DNA of 13,084 nt, from assembly GCA_026396975.1 (NCBI GenBank), contig JAPLVT010000056.1:1-13084 (forward strand), read 5' to 3'. Of this stretch, positions 1 to 5,702 are shown piece after piece; the first letter of the stretch is position 1; each line of letters opens with the position of its first letter. Source of the stretch: Candidatus Iainarchaeum sp. (GTDB lineage: Archaea > Iainarchaeota > Iainarchaeia > Iainarchaeales > GCA-2688035). The position numbers and the translations under genes are program-made. The notes beneath the pieces were generated by a model. The model was not told the DNA's origin. It searched no databases and was given only the letters and a program-made list of their open reading frames with translations.

Positions 1-475
1 GAATCCTGCCGGTCGGATTGCAGGGAGAGTTAATAAGTACCGCCTTGCAGCCGTCAAGCTTTTCGCAGAAATCACAGAAATCAATTTTTCCCTCAACGGT
101 GTCTGTGAAAACAGGCTGCAGATGGTTGCGCTCCAGCAGCATTGGATAGGAATAGTAATACGGCCTGTGCAGCAGCACCTTGTCTCCGGGCTTGCAGATT
201 GCCCTGAAAACAAGGTCTAGCGCCTCAGAAGCGCCGTTAGTGACCACAAAATTTTCGGCTGTGCTGCCCCTGAACTGGCCCTGCTTGGAAAGAGCCTGCC
301 TCAGGTTCAACTGCCCCTGCACCAGCCCATACTTGAAGTCCCTGTAGCCCGGCAGAATATGGTAAACTTCTTCCGGGGGCGGCAGGTCGGGCTGGCCGCT
401 GCCGAAAGAAATCAAGCCCTTGCCCTGCAAGCCGATGAACATGCTCGGGCTGCCTAAAGGAAAAACCTGTGCCAT
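1..475 (-). CDS. Class I/II PLP-dependent aminotransferase, N-terminal part (cut by window edge)
   Basis: This is the first 158 codons of a fold-type I aminotransferase; the rest lies beyond base 1. I translated it by hand from the ATG at 475-473. The family transfers an amino group between an amino acid and a 2-oxo acid using PLP. Visible hallmarks are an FGSGQPD segment (about residues 24-30), a Y-G-x8-LR segment (about 49-59), TNGASEAL (79-86, the cofactor-phosphate loop region), a YYYSY stretch (106-110) and SPCNPTG (150-156), whose Asn contacts PLP. The catalytic Lys would lie in the missing part. It follows ilvE on the same strand, 79 bases after the ilvE stop, but a hairpin with a T-run lies directly before its ATG, so co-transcription is uncertain. 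No clear SD precedes the ATG. Substrate is unknown; aspartate or aromatic specificity cannot be told from this half. Confidence 0.85.
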   Translation of the reverse strand, partial: MAQVFPLGSPSMFIGLQGKGLISFGSGQPDLPPPEEVYHILPGYRDFKYGLVQGQLNLRQALSKQGQFRGSTAENFVVTNGASEALDLVFRAICKPGDKVLLHRPYYYSYPMLLERNHLQPVFTDTVEGKIDFCDFCEKLDGCKAVLINSPCNPTGRI

Positions 476-500
476 AAAAAAAACGCCGCGCAAACGCGGC
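476..500 (-). terminator. GC hairpin plus T8 run between ilvE and the next aminotransferase
   Basis: On the minus strand a perfect 6-bp stem, GCCGCG with loop TTTG and CGCGGC (500-485), is followed by one G and eight T (484-476). This looks like a bacterial-style intrinsic terminator for ilvE. It ends directly at the ATG of the next gene (475), so it could also act as an attenuator or fold over that start. Confidence 0.6.
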
Positions 501-540
501 TATTTCACATAATCAAGCCATTTATCAGATTGCCTGCCTT
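501..540 (-). repeat. Degenerate duplicate of the ilvE 3' end (second copy)
   Basis: Bases 501-540 match 556-595, the last codons of ilvE, at 34 of 40 positions with no gaps, offset by 55 bases. Read on the minus strand this copy still encodes RQSDKWLDYVK-stop, against KQYEKWLDYVK-stop in the gene. The offset is not a multiple of three, so it is not an in-frame extension. It lies in the ilvE 3' untranslated region before the hairpin. Confidence 0.85.
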
Positions 541-554
541 GCTGTCTCAGTGAT

Positions 555-1493
555 TTATTTCACGTAATCAAGCCATTTTTCGTATTGCTTGTCTTTGCCG
601 TGGATAACCTCGCCGTATTTTGCCATGAGTTTTTTCGTTATGGGGCCTGGCTTTCCGAATCCAATTTGCTTGTTGTCAACCGTGCGGATGGGCGTTATTT
701 CGGCTGCTGTTCCTGTTACAAATGCTTCGTCCGCTGCGTACAATTCCTCTTTCTTGAACAACTTCTCCCGCACCTCAATGCCGAGGTCGCGCGCAATCTG
801 CATTATGCTGTCGCGCGTAATCCCCTTCAGCGTGTTGTCCGTGGGCGGGGTAATAAGCGCGCCGTTGCGCACAATGAAAATATTTTCCCCCGTGCATTCC
901 GCGACATTGCCGTTGTTGTCCAAAAGAATCGCTTCCTCAAAGCCAGTGCGGATTGCCTCCACTTTCGCGAGAATGCTGTTGACATAATTGCCGCTCACCT
1001 TCGCATTAGTTGGCATGACATTGGTTGGCGGCCGCACCCAGCTGCTGATGCGCATGCTTACTCCTTTCTCGATTCCTTCCTTTCCGAGATACGCGCCCCA
1101 TGGCCAGGCTGCAACCCCAAAATCAACCTTGGCGCCAATCGGATTAAGCCCCATTTGCCCATAGCCGTAGAACGCAATCGGCCTGATATAACACTCGCGC
1201 AACTTGTTGGCTTTAACAGTATCAATAACAGCATTGTAAGCCTGGGTCTGGCTGTAGGGGATTTCCATCTTGAAAACCTCCGCGCTGTAGAACAGGCGCG
1301 CCACATGGTCCTTGAGCCTGAAAACAGCTGGCCACTTGCCTGTGTCGTAGCACCTGATGCCCTCGAAGACAGCGCTGCCGTAGTGCAGTGCATGCGTCAA
1401 AAAGTGGACTTTTGCGTCAGCCCATGGCACAAGCGAGCCGTTCAGCCATATCCACTTGACTTCCTTCAGAAAAACCACCCAGAAGCGATTCAT
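555..1493 (-). CDS. ilvE: Branched-chain amino acid aminotransferase
   Basis: A fold-type IV PLP aminotransferase (312 aa) that performs the last step of Leu, Ile and Val synthesis, or the first step of their breakdown, with glutamate/2-oxoglutarate as partner. Family features are WLNGSLVPWADAKVH (16-30), HALHYGSAVFEGIRCYD (34-50), PWGAYLG (131-137), the PLP Lys in PTNAKVSGNY (K165), the ECTGENIF loop (199-206) and GTAAEITPIR (261-270). Length and sequence are close to E. coli IlvE (309 aa), so this is the long bacterial-type form. The frame stays open upstream to 1586, but a TATA-like box at 1555-1546 predicts transcription from about 1525, so I take the ATG at 1493. A GTG at 1478 is an alternative. 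Its 3' end is partly duplicated downstream (501-540). Confidence 0.95.
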   Translation of the reverse strand: MNRFWVVFLKEVKWIWLNGSLVPWADAKVHFLTHALHYGSAVFEGIRCYDTGKWPAVFRLKDHVARLFYSAEVFKMEIPYSQTQAYNAVIDTVKANKLRECYIRPIAFYGYGQMGLNPIGAKVDFGVAAWPWGAYLGKEGIEKGVSMRISSWVRPPTNVMPTNAKVSGNYVNSILAKVEAIRTGFEEAILLDNNGNVAECTGENIFIVRNGALITPPTDNTLKGITRDSIMQIARDLGIEVREKLFKKEELYAADEAFVTGTAAEITPIRTVDNKQIGFGKPGPITKKLMAKYGEVIHGKDKQYEKWLDYVK

Positions 1494-1504
1494 TTTAGCG
1501 CACA

Positions 1505-1522
1505 AAGCCCTTTGCGGGGCTT
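1505..1522 (-). promoter_or_regulatory. Hairpin in the ilvE leader
   Basis: On the minus strand AAGCCC, loop CGCAAA, GGGCTT forms a 6-bp hairpin at the predicted 5' end of the ilvE mRNA, 11 bases before the ATG. It could mask the only purine-rich stretch (AAAGGG) before the start. Function is inferred only. Confidence 0.3.
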
Positions 1523-1545
1523 GGAAATACCGGTGAAAGGCAAGA

Positions 1546-1555
1546 AATATTAAAA
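1546..1555 (-). promoter_or_regulatory. TATA box of ilvE
   Basis: TTTTAATATT on the minus strand, centred near 1551, predicts a start site near 1525 and a leader of about 32 bases before the ATG at 1493. The same box type precedes the small membrane protein gene (8901-8910). Confidence 0.5.
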
Positions 1556-1648
1556 CAAAACGCCTTTCACAAACCGCAAAAGGCAAAAATGCCTATTTGC
1601 AATAACATAAAACAGGTAAGAAATTTAAACCCGATAACCAGCCGCTTT

Positions 1649-1768
1649 ATGGCTTTTCGGCACCATAAGAAATCTGGAAGGAGCCAAAACCCGGAAAACA
1701 GGGCATTGCGGGGCAGCAGGGCAATTTGCATTTATTTGGGCTTCCTTTGGCTTATAAACGCAGAATAA
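1649..1768 (+). CDS. Possible 39-aa basic protein with a C-terminal hydrophobic segment
   Basis: Weak candidate. The ATG at 1649 lies about 22 bases after the centre of a TATA-like AATTTAAACCCGA box (1622-1634), as expected for a leaderless archaeal gene. The same 13-base box stands before the small gene at 10470. The product starts with a basic stretch (HHKKSGR, residues 5-11) and ends with a hydrophobic run, CIYLGFLWLI (27-36), long enough to touch but not clearly span a membrane. There is no SD. It lies alone in the 462-base gap between ilvE and TFB. The box may instead serve an untranslated RNA or nothing. I do not recognise the protein. Confidence 0.25.
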   Translation: MAFRHHKKSGRSQNPENRALRGSRAICIYLGFLWLINAE

Positions 1769-1802
1769 GCCGCTTCCGGCAATCGAGGCTTGAACCTAAA
1801 TG

Positions 1803-1811
1803 TTTATAAAT
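1803..1811 (+). promoter_or_regulatory. Probable TATA box of the TFB gene
   Basis: TTTATAAAT centred at 1807 predicts transcription from about 1833 and a leader of about 120 bases before the TFB ATG. A second AT-rich block (1823-1834) lies at the predicted start site, and another TATA-like block lies at 1751-1757. Apart from these signals, a hairpin at 1576-1600 and the weak ORF at 1649, I see nothing else in 1494-1955. Confidence 0.45.
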
Positions 1812-1955
1812 GATGCTGACGGCATATTAATATACGTTGCGACTCGCTCTTTTTTTCAACCAAATCGCGTGAGATAGCCGTGGTTATTTTCTGCGAGAGT
1901 TTGAAGGCGCGTTGCATACTGTTTGAAAAAAATCTCTTTTGAGGGTGGTTTTAGG

Positions 1956-2861
1956 ATGGCTGACAAATGTCCTGAATGCGGCAGCATCAAGATCAGGCGC
2001 GACCCGGAAAAAGGCGAGGTAATATGCCAGGACTGCGGGCTGATACTAAACGAAGACATGGTTGACTTTGGAAAGGAATGGAGAAGCTTTGACAGCGACC
2101 AGTTCGAGAAAAGGGCGCGCACCGGCAGCCCCATGAAATACGTCAAGCTCAACAAATGGCTTGTCACTATGATTGACAGGAGGGGAACAGACCTTCGCGG
2201 AAACAAGCTCAGCACTAAAAGCAGGGCGCAGATGTACCGCTTGATTAAATGGCATAAGAGGGCGAGCATCAGCAGCAGCATGCAGCGCAACCTCAGCATA
2301 GCGCTGACGGAACTGCGCAGGGTCGCCTCTTACCTTAACATTCCGGAATCACTCGTTGAGGCTGCGGCTTTGCTGTACAGGAAAACAGTGAAAAAAGGCC
2401 TTATAAGAGGGCGCCTGATTGAAGCGGTTGTCGCTGCAGTCCTTTACACTGTTTGCAGGACTTACCATGTGCCAAGGACACTTAACGAAATGGCTGAAGC
2501 AAGCGGCCTCACAAAAAAAGAAATCGGAAGGACCTATAGGTTCCTTGTGAGAGAGCTGAAGCTTGATGTTCCGCTCACAAACCCAGTGCACTACATTCCG
2601 CGCTTTGCGGCAGAGCTCAACTTGAGCGGCGAAGTGCAGGAAGAGGGGCGCAGGATCCTTGAAGAGGCAATAAACAAGGGCCTCATCAGCGGAAGAGGGC
2701 CAACCGGCGTTGCCGCGGCAGCAGTGTATATCGCAGGGCTGCTGAAGGGCGAGCGCAGGACACAGAAAGAAGTCGCAAATGTCGCTGGCGTAACGGAAGT
2801 TACAATCAGGAACAGGTACAGGGAACTGAAGAAACGCCTCGCGATAGACGTGGCGGCATAA
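1956..2861 (+). CDS. tfb: Transcription initiation factor IIB (TFB)
   Basis: Archaeal TFB (301 aa), the TFIIB homologue that binds TBP-TATA DNA and recruits RNA polymerase. An N-terminal zinc ribbon has Cys 5, 8, 24 and 27 (CPEC, CQDCG). The B-reader/linker region follows (about 40-100, with ARTGSPMKY and RGNKLSTKSR). Two cyclin-like repeats come next (about 105-200 and 210-300). Each has the expected helix-turn-helix-like end: LNEMAEASGLTKKEIGRTYR in the first and QKEVANVAGVTEVTIRNRYR in the second. The frame opens at a TTG (1923), but the ATG at 1956 has a strong SD, GAGGGTGG (1941-1948), seven bases upstream, and starts directly before the zinc ribbon. Transcribed alone, with a T-rich terminator after the stop. 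It is the only TFB in this window. Confidence 0.97.
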   Translation: MADKCPECGSIKIRRDPEKGEVICQDCGLILNEDMVDFGKEWRSFDSDQFEKRARTGSPMKYVKLNKWLVTMIDRRGTDLRGNKLSTKSRAQMYRLIKWHKRASISSSMQRNLSIALTELRRVASYLNIPESLVEAAALLYRKTVKKGLIRGRLIEAVVAAVLYTVCRTYHVPRTLNEMAEASGLTKKEIGRTYRFLVRELKLDVPLTNPVHYIPRFAAELNLSGEVQEEGRRILEEAINKGLISGRGPTGVAAAAVYIAGLLKGERRTQKEVANVAGVTEVTIRNRYRELKKRLAIDVAA

Positions 2862-2869
2862 GCCCGAAA

Positions 2870-2912
2870 AACAAATTTTTTGTTTTTTATTTTTCTAATT
2901 CTATTTTTTTAT
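2870..2912 (+). terminator. T-rich terminator of the TFB gene
   Basis: Several T-runs of five to seven follow the TFB stop within about 50 bases, typical of archaeal poly-T termination. An A-rich/T-rich inverted segment (about 2868-2888) could also fold. It lies between convergent genes and may insulate the kinase-like gene. Confidence 0.6.
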
Positions 2913-2937
2913 TCAGGTTAGCGGCAGCCAAATAAAA

Positions 2938-3855
2938 TCAGGCGACTCTTCTCCGAAGCGGCAGCCTTATCGAAAGCATCGGGCCGATTCTGCTGTTGCC
3001 CGCCCTGAAGCTTCCGCCCTGCGCTTCCGTGAGCAGGCGCGTGGAAATTTTTCCATAACCCCTTTTTGGGTCGTGCCAGGCGCGCGTAAAGCGCACCCTA
3101 CCGATTTTTACGATTTCTTCAGGCATTAGCTTCGGTCCCTGGTTTGTGACATTTATTGCCGCGTGCCCATTTTTGCGCGAAAGAGTCACAAAAATCGGCC
3201 TTCCGGGAGAATGGTTCAGGGCGTCCGTAACCAGATTGTAGAGCCCCCTGTAAAGCAGACTGCGATCGAAATTCACACTGCCCAAATCCTTGCCCCTGAA
3301 AATAACCTGCACCGGCTTTCCATCCCTGTTGACAAACCTTTCGCCAGCAAAACGTTTGAGAAAACTGCGGATATTCAGGGGCTGCACGTGCACATCAACG
3401 CGGGTTCCAAGACGCGAAAGAGGGAACAATTTGGAGTGATTCTGCATTCTCGCTATAACATCGTCCAGATAAAAAAGAGCGTCTGCATTCAATTTGTTCC
3501 TGTTTTCCCTTTTGAAAGCCTTCAGCCTGGCGATGAGCGCAGGCATTTTTTCATAGCGCCGGCTTAAAGCCCTCTTGTACTGCACAAGAATTTCTTTCAG
3601 GTTTGCGGGCGCATTGTCAGCCCTTCTGAAATCCGAAAATTGCCAGTGAACAGCGCCGAGCGACCGACCTACCGCCACGGCTTGCTTATTCAAAGCTTCG
3701 ACCGCAGGATTTTGAGAGTAATGCTTGACCAGATAAAGCCTATCAGTAAAAACCTGGAACTGCGCAACGCTGTCATGCGCAAAGGAACTCAGGCTGTCCC
3801 GCATCAGCTCCCAAGGTAACTCTTCGGGCATGGTAAAATTAGCGGCTGAAGGCAT
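2938..3855 (-). CDS. Soluble histidine-kinase-like protein (GHKL ATPase), divergent boxes
   Basis: A 305-aa protein with the layout of a sensor histidine kinase core but no transmembrane segment or recognisable sensor domain. A likely H-box is SFAHDSVAQF (H27, D28). A long helical region follows (about 30-160). The C-terminal GHKL ATPase domain shows an N-box-like GLYNLVTDALNHSP (204-217), a G1-like VTNQGP (236-241) and a G2-like KRGYGKISTRLLTEAQGGSF (264-283). Two usual residues differ: the second N-box Asn is Asp211, and the G1 Asp is Asn238, so ATP binding or catalysis may be altered. No response regulator gene lies nearby. The frame opens at TTG 3900, but the TATA box at about 3906-3914 predicts transcription from near 3884, so I chose ATG 3855; ATG 3831 is possible. 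It shares its promoter zone with scpB. Confidence 0.75.
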   Translation of the reverse strand: MPSAANFTMPEELPWELMRDSLSSFAHDSVAQFQVFTDRLYLVKHYSQNPAVEALNKQAVAVGRSLGAVHWQFSDFRRADNAPANLKEILVQYKRALSRRYEKMPALIARLKAFKRENRNKLNADALFYLDDVIARMQNHSKLFPLSRLGTRVDVHVQPLNIRSFLKRFAGERFVNRDGKPVQVIFRGKDLGSVNFDRSLLYRGLYNLVTDALNHSPGRPIFVTLSRKNGHAAINVTNQGPKLMPEEIVKIGRVRFTRAWHDPKRGYGKISTRLLTEAQGGSFRAGNSRIGPMLSIRLPLRRRVA

Positions 3856-3904
3856 ATTTAACAGTTTTGGGCTTGCAAACCAGCTTGAGATTTTGAACAA
3901 AAAA

Positions 3905-3915
3905 ATTTATTAAAC
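3905..3915. promoter_or_regulatory. Shared TATA region for the kinase-like gene and scpB
   Basis: TTTATTAAA (3906-3914) is near-symmetric. On the plus strand it predicts a start near 3936, five bases before the scpB ATG (leaderless). On the minus strand it predicts a start near 3884 for the kinase-like gene. One box may therefore serve two divergent genes. Confidence 0.5.
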
Positions 3916-3940
3916 CCTTGACTTCTCTTAATTACCAACA

Positions 3941-4459
3941 ATGAACGAAAAGGGAAAGATGGTGGAAGCAGCGCTTTTCATGGCGCCGAAAGCCATGAAC
4001 GTGCAGGAGCTCATGCCTGTGCTCGGCGAAGAGAATTACACCGCTGCGAAGCAGGCGATAATGGACTGCGTGCAGGAGTTCAACGCGCGCGACAGCGCGC
4101 TGCACATAGTGCTGGTGGAAGACAGCTTCCAAATGCGCTTGCGCCCCGAGTATGAAGCGAACGTCAAGCACCTTGCCGCAAAGACGATTTTTCACCCTGG
4201 AATAATGAAAACTCTTGCGCTAATCGCTTTCAAGCAGCCGATATCGCAAAGCCTGGTGATAAAGTACAGGAACAACAAGGCTTACGACCACATCCACCGC
4301 TTGGTGGAAGAAGGATTCATCGCACGCGAGCCAAAGGGAAGAAGCTTTGTGCTGCGCACCACAAAGAAATTTTTGGAGCACTTCGGCGACAGCATTGTGA
4401 AGCAGAAGAAACTGCAGGGGCAGCAGGCCCGACAGCAGGCGGCCCAGCCAGCGCAATAA
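3941..4459 (+). CDS. scpB: SMC-associated segregation and condensation protein ScpB
   Basis: A 172-aa ScpB-family protein. ScpB is the tandem winged-helix (kleisin-associated) subunit that works with SMC and ScpA in chromosome condensation and segregation. The start, VEAALFMAPKAMNVQELMPVL, matches the first winged helix. The middle, MKTLALIAFKQPISQSLV (about 88-105), and DHIHRLVEEGFI with GRSFVLRTTKKFLEHFG (about 116-149) match the second winged helix and the conserved T-x-x-F-L-E-x-F-G ending. The last 20 or so residues are a Gln/Ala-rich tail. ATG 3941 follows a TATA box at the right distance for a leaderless mRNA and has no SD. ScpA and SMC are not adjacent here, whereas scpA-scpB pairs are common elsewhere. 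Confidence 0.9.
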   Translation: MNEKGKMVEAALFMAPKAMNVQELMPVLGEENYTAAKQAIMDCVQEFNARDSALHIVLVEDSFQMRLRPEYEANVKHLAAKTIFHPGIMKTLALIAFKQPISQSLVIKYRNNKAYDHIHRLVEEGFIAREPKGRSFVLRTTKKFLEHFGDSIVKQKKLQGQQARQQAAQPAQ

Positions 4460-4500
4460 GGCGCCCAATATTCAACTGCTTTTGCAATCAGGCGCCATGG

Positions 4501-4510
4501 CAAAAAAAGC
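4501..4510 (-). terminator. T-run terminator after RNase HII
   Basis: Seven T in a row on the minus strand (4508-4502), nine bases after the rnhB stop and preceded by a short GC-rich segment. The 57-base gap to the convergent scpB also holds two GGCGCC palindromes (4460-4465 and 4491-4496), which could base-pair. Confidence 0.5.
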
Positions 4511-4516
4511 GGGCGC

Positions 4517-5182
4517 TTAATCTTCCGCCCATTTCGCGAGCTTTTTTTGGAAAACAGTGTCCTGTATTCCCTGCGATGTGCTCCAGCTTTTGCGCGCGAT
4601 TTCGGGGAGAGCCTTGTGCCTTTTCACCCAATTGCAGAGGAAAGCGATTGTCTTAGGGTCGTGGGGATAGCCGCTCCCTATTTCGCCGTACTGCACGCAC
4701 AGATGCTTTATCACAGCGTCCCTCTCCACTTTTGCTATGATGGAAGCAGCGCTGACAACTGGATAATTGACATCAGCCTTGTGCTCGGCCTTTATTTTGG
4801 TGCTGAAATTCAGATAGCGCTTTATTCTTTCCCCAAAATCCCCCGCAATCGGGTCAGGGGAATCGACAAAAACAACGTCGGGCTTCTTGCGCAGCCCGTT
4901 CAGCAGCATTCCTATGCGCATCGCCTCTATCTCGTTCAGGCTCCACCTGTCCCTGAGGCTGTCGATTTCGTTCGGCGGAATGTGCGCTGTGTTGAACTCG
5001 CTCAACATCCCGCGCAGCACGGCGTGCTGCCTTACTCTCTCTTCCGGTGAAAGCTGCTTGCTGTCTTTTACTCCAAGCTTGATGAGCTTTTCCTCGTCTT
5101 TTTTTGCAATCGCGGCGACAGCAAGTACCATCGGCCCAACCGCGGGCCCCCTGCCTGCCTCGTCAACGCCAGCTATGAGCAA
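4517..5182 (-). CDS. rnhB: Ribonuclease HII
   Basis: A 221-aa archaeal-type RNase HII, which cuts the RNA strand of RNA-DNA hybrids and removes single ribonucleotides from DNA. The four metal-binding acidic residues are visible: D7 and E8 in GVDEAGRG (5-12), D107 in VFVDSPD (104-110) and D137 in EHKADVNYPVVSAASIIAK (133-151). The spacing of D107 and D137 agrees with characterised archaeal enzymes. GSGYPHDPKT (169-178) is also typical. The start is a TTG at 5182, supported by an SD-like GGGAGTG (5197-5191) eight bases upstream, with no ATG at a suitable place. The stop of the upstream Cys-rich gene lies 26 bases before, so the two probably share an mRNA. Confidence 0.95.
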   Translation of the reverse strand: MLIAGVDEAGRGPAVGPMVLAVAAIAKKDEEKLIKLGVKDSKQLSPEERVRQHAVLRGMLSEFNTAHIPPNEIDSLRDRWSLNEIEAMRIGMLLNGLRKKPDVVFVDSPDPIAGDFGERIKRYLNFSTKIKAEHKADVNYPVVSAASIIAKVERDAVIKHLCVQYGEIGSGYPHDPKTIAFLCNWVKRHKALPEIARKSWSTSQGIQDTVFQKKLAKWAED

Positions 5183-5208
5183 TTGTTTTTCACTCCCGGA
5201 ACCTTGAA

Positions 5209-5517
5209 CTACCTGAATCGCGCAAGCAAATGCCTGTTCACCAAGTCAACATCCTTGTTGCAGCCCTGGCATTTCTCCAGCAAATCCATGCAAAAACGCT
5301 TGTTTTCAATCGCGGCTTTAATATCGTCCCCGCTCGCGTCAGCCTTGCGCAAATCGTTGAATTTTCCGTCAAAATAGCCGACCATATCCCGCAACGAGGC
5401 CTGCACAGCGCCTTTTTCCTTTTCAACAGGCCGCAGCCTCCACCTTCCGCAGCACAAAACGCAGTTGCGCTTCGCACCCGAAACCTTTGTCCTCACATCG
5501 TCATCTATGGCCTGCAA
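5209..5517 (-). CDS. Uncharacterised Cys-rich 102-aa protein in operon with RNase HII
   Basis: I do not recognise this protein. It has six Cys in two clusters: C19, C22 and C23 (CVLCC), and C76, C83 and C86, the last two as CQGC. A charged, probably helical segment lies between them. Two CxxC pairs suggest one zinc or other metal site that closes the protein, but this is inference. There is no signal peptide or membrane segment. The start is TTG 5517, with an SD-like AAGGGG (5533-5528) ten bases upstream and a TATA-like TTTTTAAG (5563-5556). It precedes rnhB by 26 bases on the same strand, so a role linked to nucleic acids is possible. A minigene also rich in Cys starts divergently 129 bases away. 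Confidence 0.65.
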   Translation of the reverse strand: MQAIDDDVRTKVSGAKRNCVLCCGRWRLRPVEKEKGAVQASLRDMVGYFDGKFNDLRKADASGDDIKAAIENKRFCMDLLEKCQGCNKDVDLVNRHLLARFR

Positions 5518-5555
5518 AACAAAAAAACCCCTTAGTATAATACACTGTTATGGTG

Positions 5556-5563
5556 CTTAAAAA
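5556..5563 (-). promoter_or_regulatory. TATA box for the Cys-rich gene and rnhB
   Basis: TTTTTAAG on the minus strand, centred near 5560, predicts transcription from about 5534, just upstream of the AAGGGG SD and the TTG start at 5517. A second AT-rich block at 5535-5542 would predict a start inside the gene. Confidence 0.4.
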
Positions 5564-5584
5564 TTTTTGCCCCGAAGCAAAAAA

Positions 5585-5637
5585 TTAATATTCTCGAAAA
5601 AAAATACTAATACAGCCAAATACCCTGGCGGGGGGGG
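5585..5637 (+). promoter_or_regulatory. TATA box and G8 ribosome-binding region of the minigene
   Basis: TTAATATT (5585-5592) predicts transcription near 5614. A run of eight G (5630-5637) followed by TG gives a strong SD-like site nine bases before the ATG at 5647. ATACTAATA (5604-5612) is an alternative box, but it would put the start inside the G-run. Confidence 0.45.
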
Positions 5638-5646
5638 TGCAAAAAA

Positions 5647-5688
5647 ATGAGTTGCGGTTGCTGCGGCGGAAAAAAGAAAAAGAAATAA
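5647..5688 (+). CDS. Thirteen-residue Cys/Lys minigene
   Basis: The complete reading is MSCGCCGGKKKKK. It has three Cys in a CxCC cluster, then two Gly, then five Lys and a TAA stop. Support comes from its surroundings: an upstream TATA-like box, a G8 SD-like run nine bases before the ATG, and a T6 run (5694-5699) just after the stop. Each unit of a gene is present within about 115 bases. The motif looks like a metal- or thiol-binding head with a basic, possibly nucleic-acid-binding tail. I know no function for it. It lies in the gap between the divergent Cys-rich gene and the convergent end of lhr. It could be a chance ORF in an A- and G-rich stretch. Confidence 0.5.
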   Translation: MSCGCCGGKKKKK

Positions 5689-5693
5689 TTCTG

Positions 5694-5701
5694 TTTTTTG
5701 T
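5694..5701 (+). terminator. T-run after the minigene
   Basis: Six T (5694-5699), a G, then more T, starting six bases after the minigene stop. It touches the convergent lhr stop codon (5703-5705). Confidence 0.45.
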
Positions 5702-5702
5702 T

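Noticed and set aside
585..1553. A 322-codon open frame on the plus strand opposite ilvE
   Set aside because: It is a shadow of ilvE: the minus-strand product matches a known family over its whole length, and the plus-strand translation shows no recognisable domain.
1576..1600. A 9-bp hairpin with one bulge upstream of the ilvE TATA box
   Set aside because: It lies upstream of the predicted transcript and has no T-run. It may be an operator, but nothing supports a specific role.
1786..1797. A tRNA T-arm-like TTCAAGC on the minus strand near 1790
   Set aside because: The flanking bases form only a 3-bp stem and no other tRNA arms are present. I found no tRNA or rRNA gene in the window.
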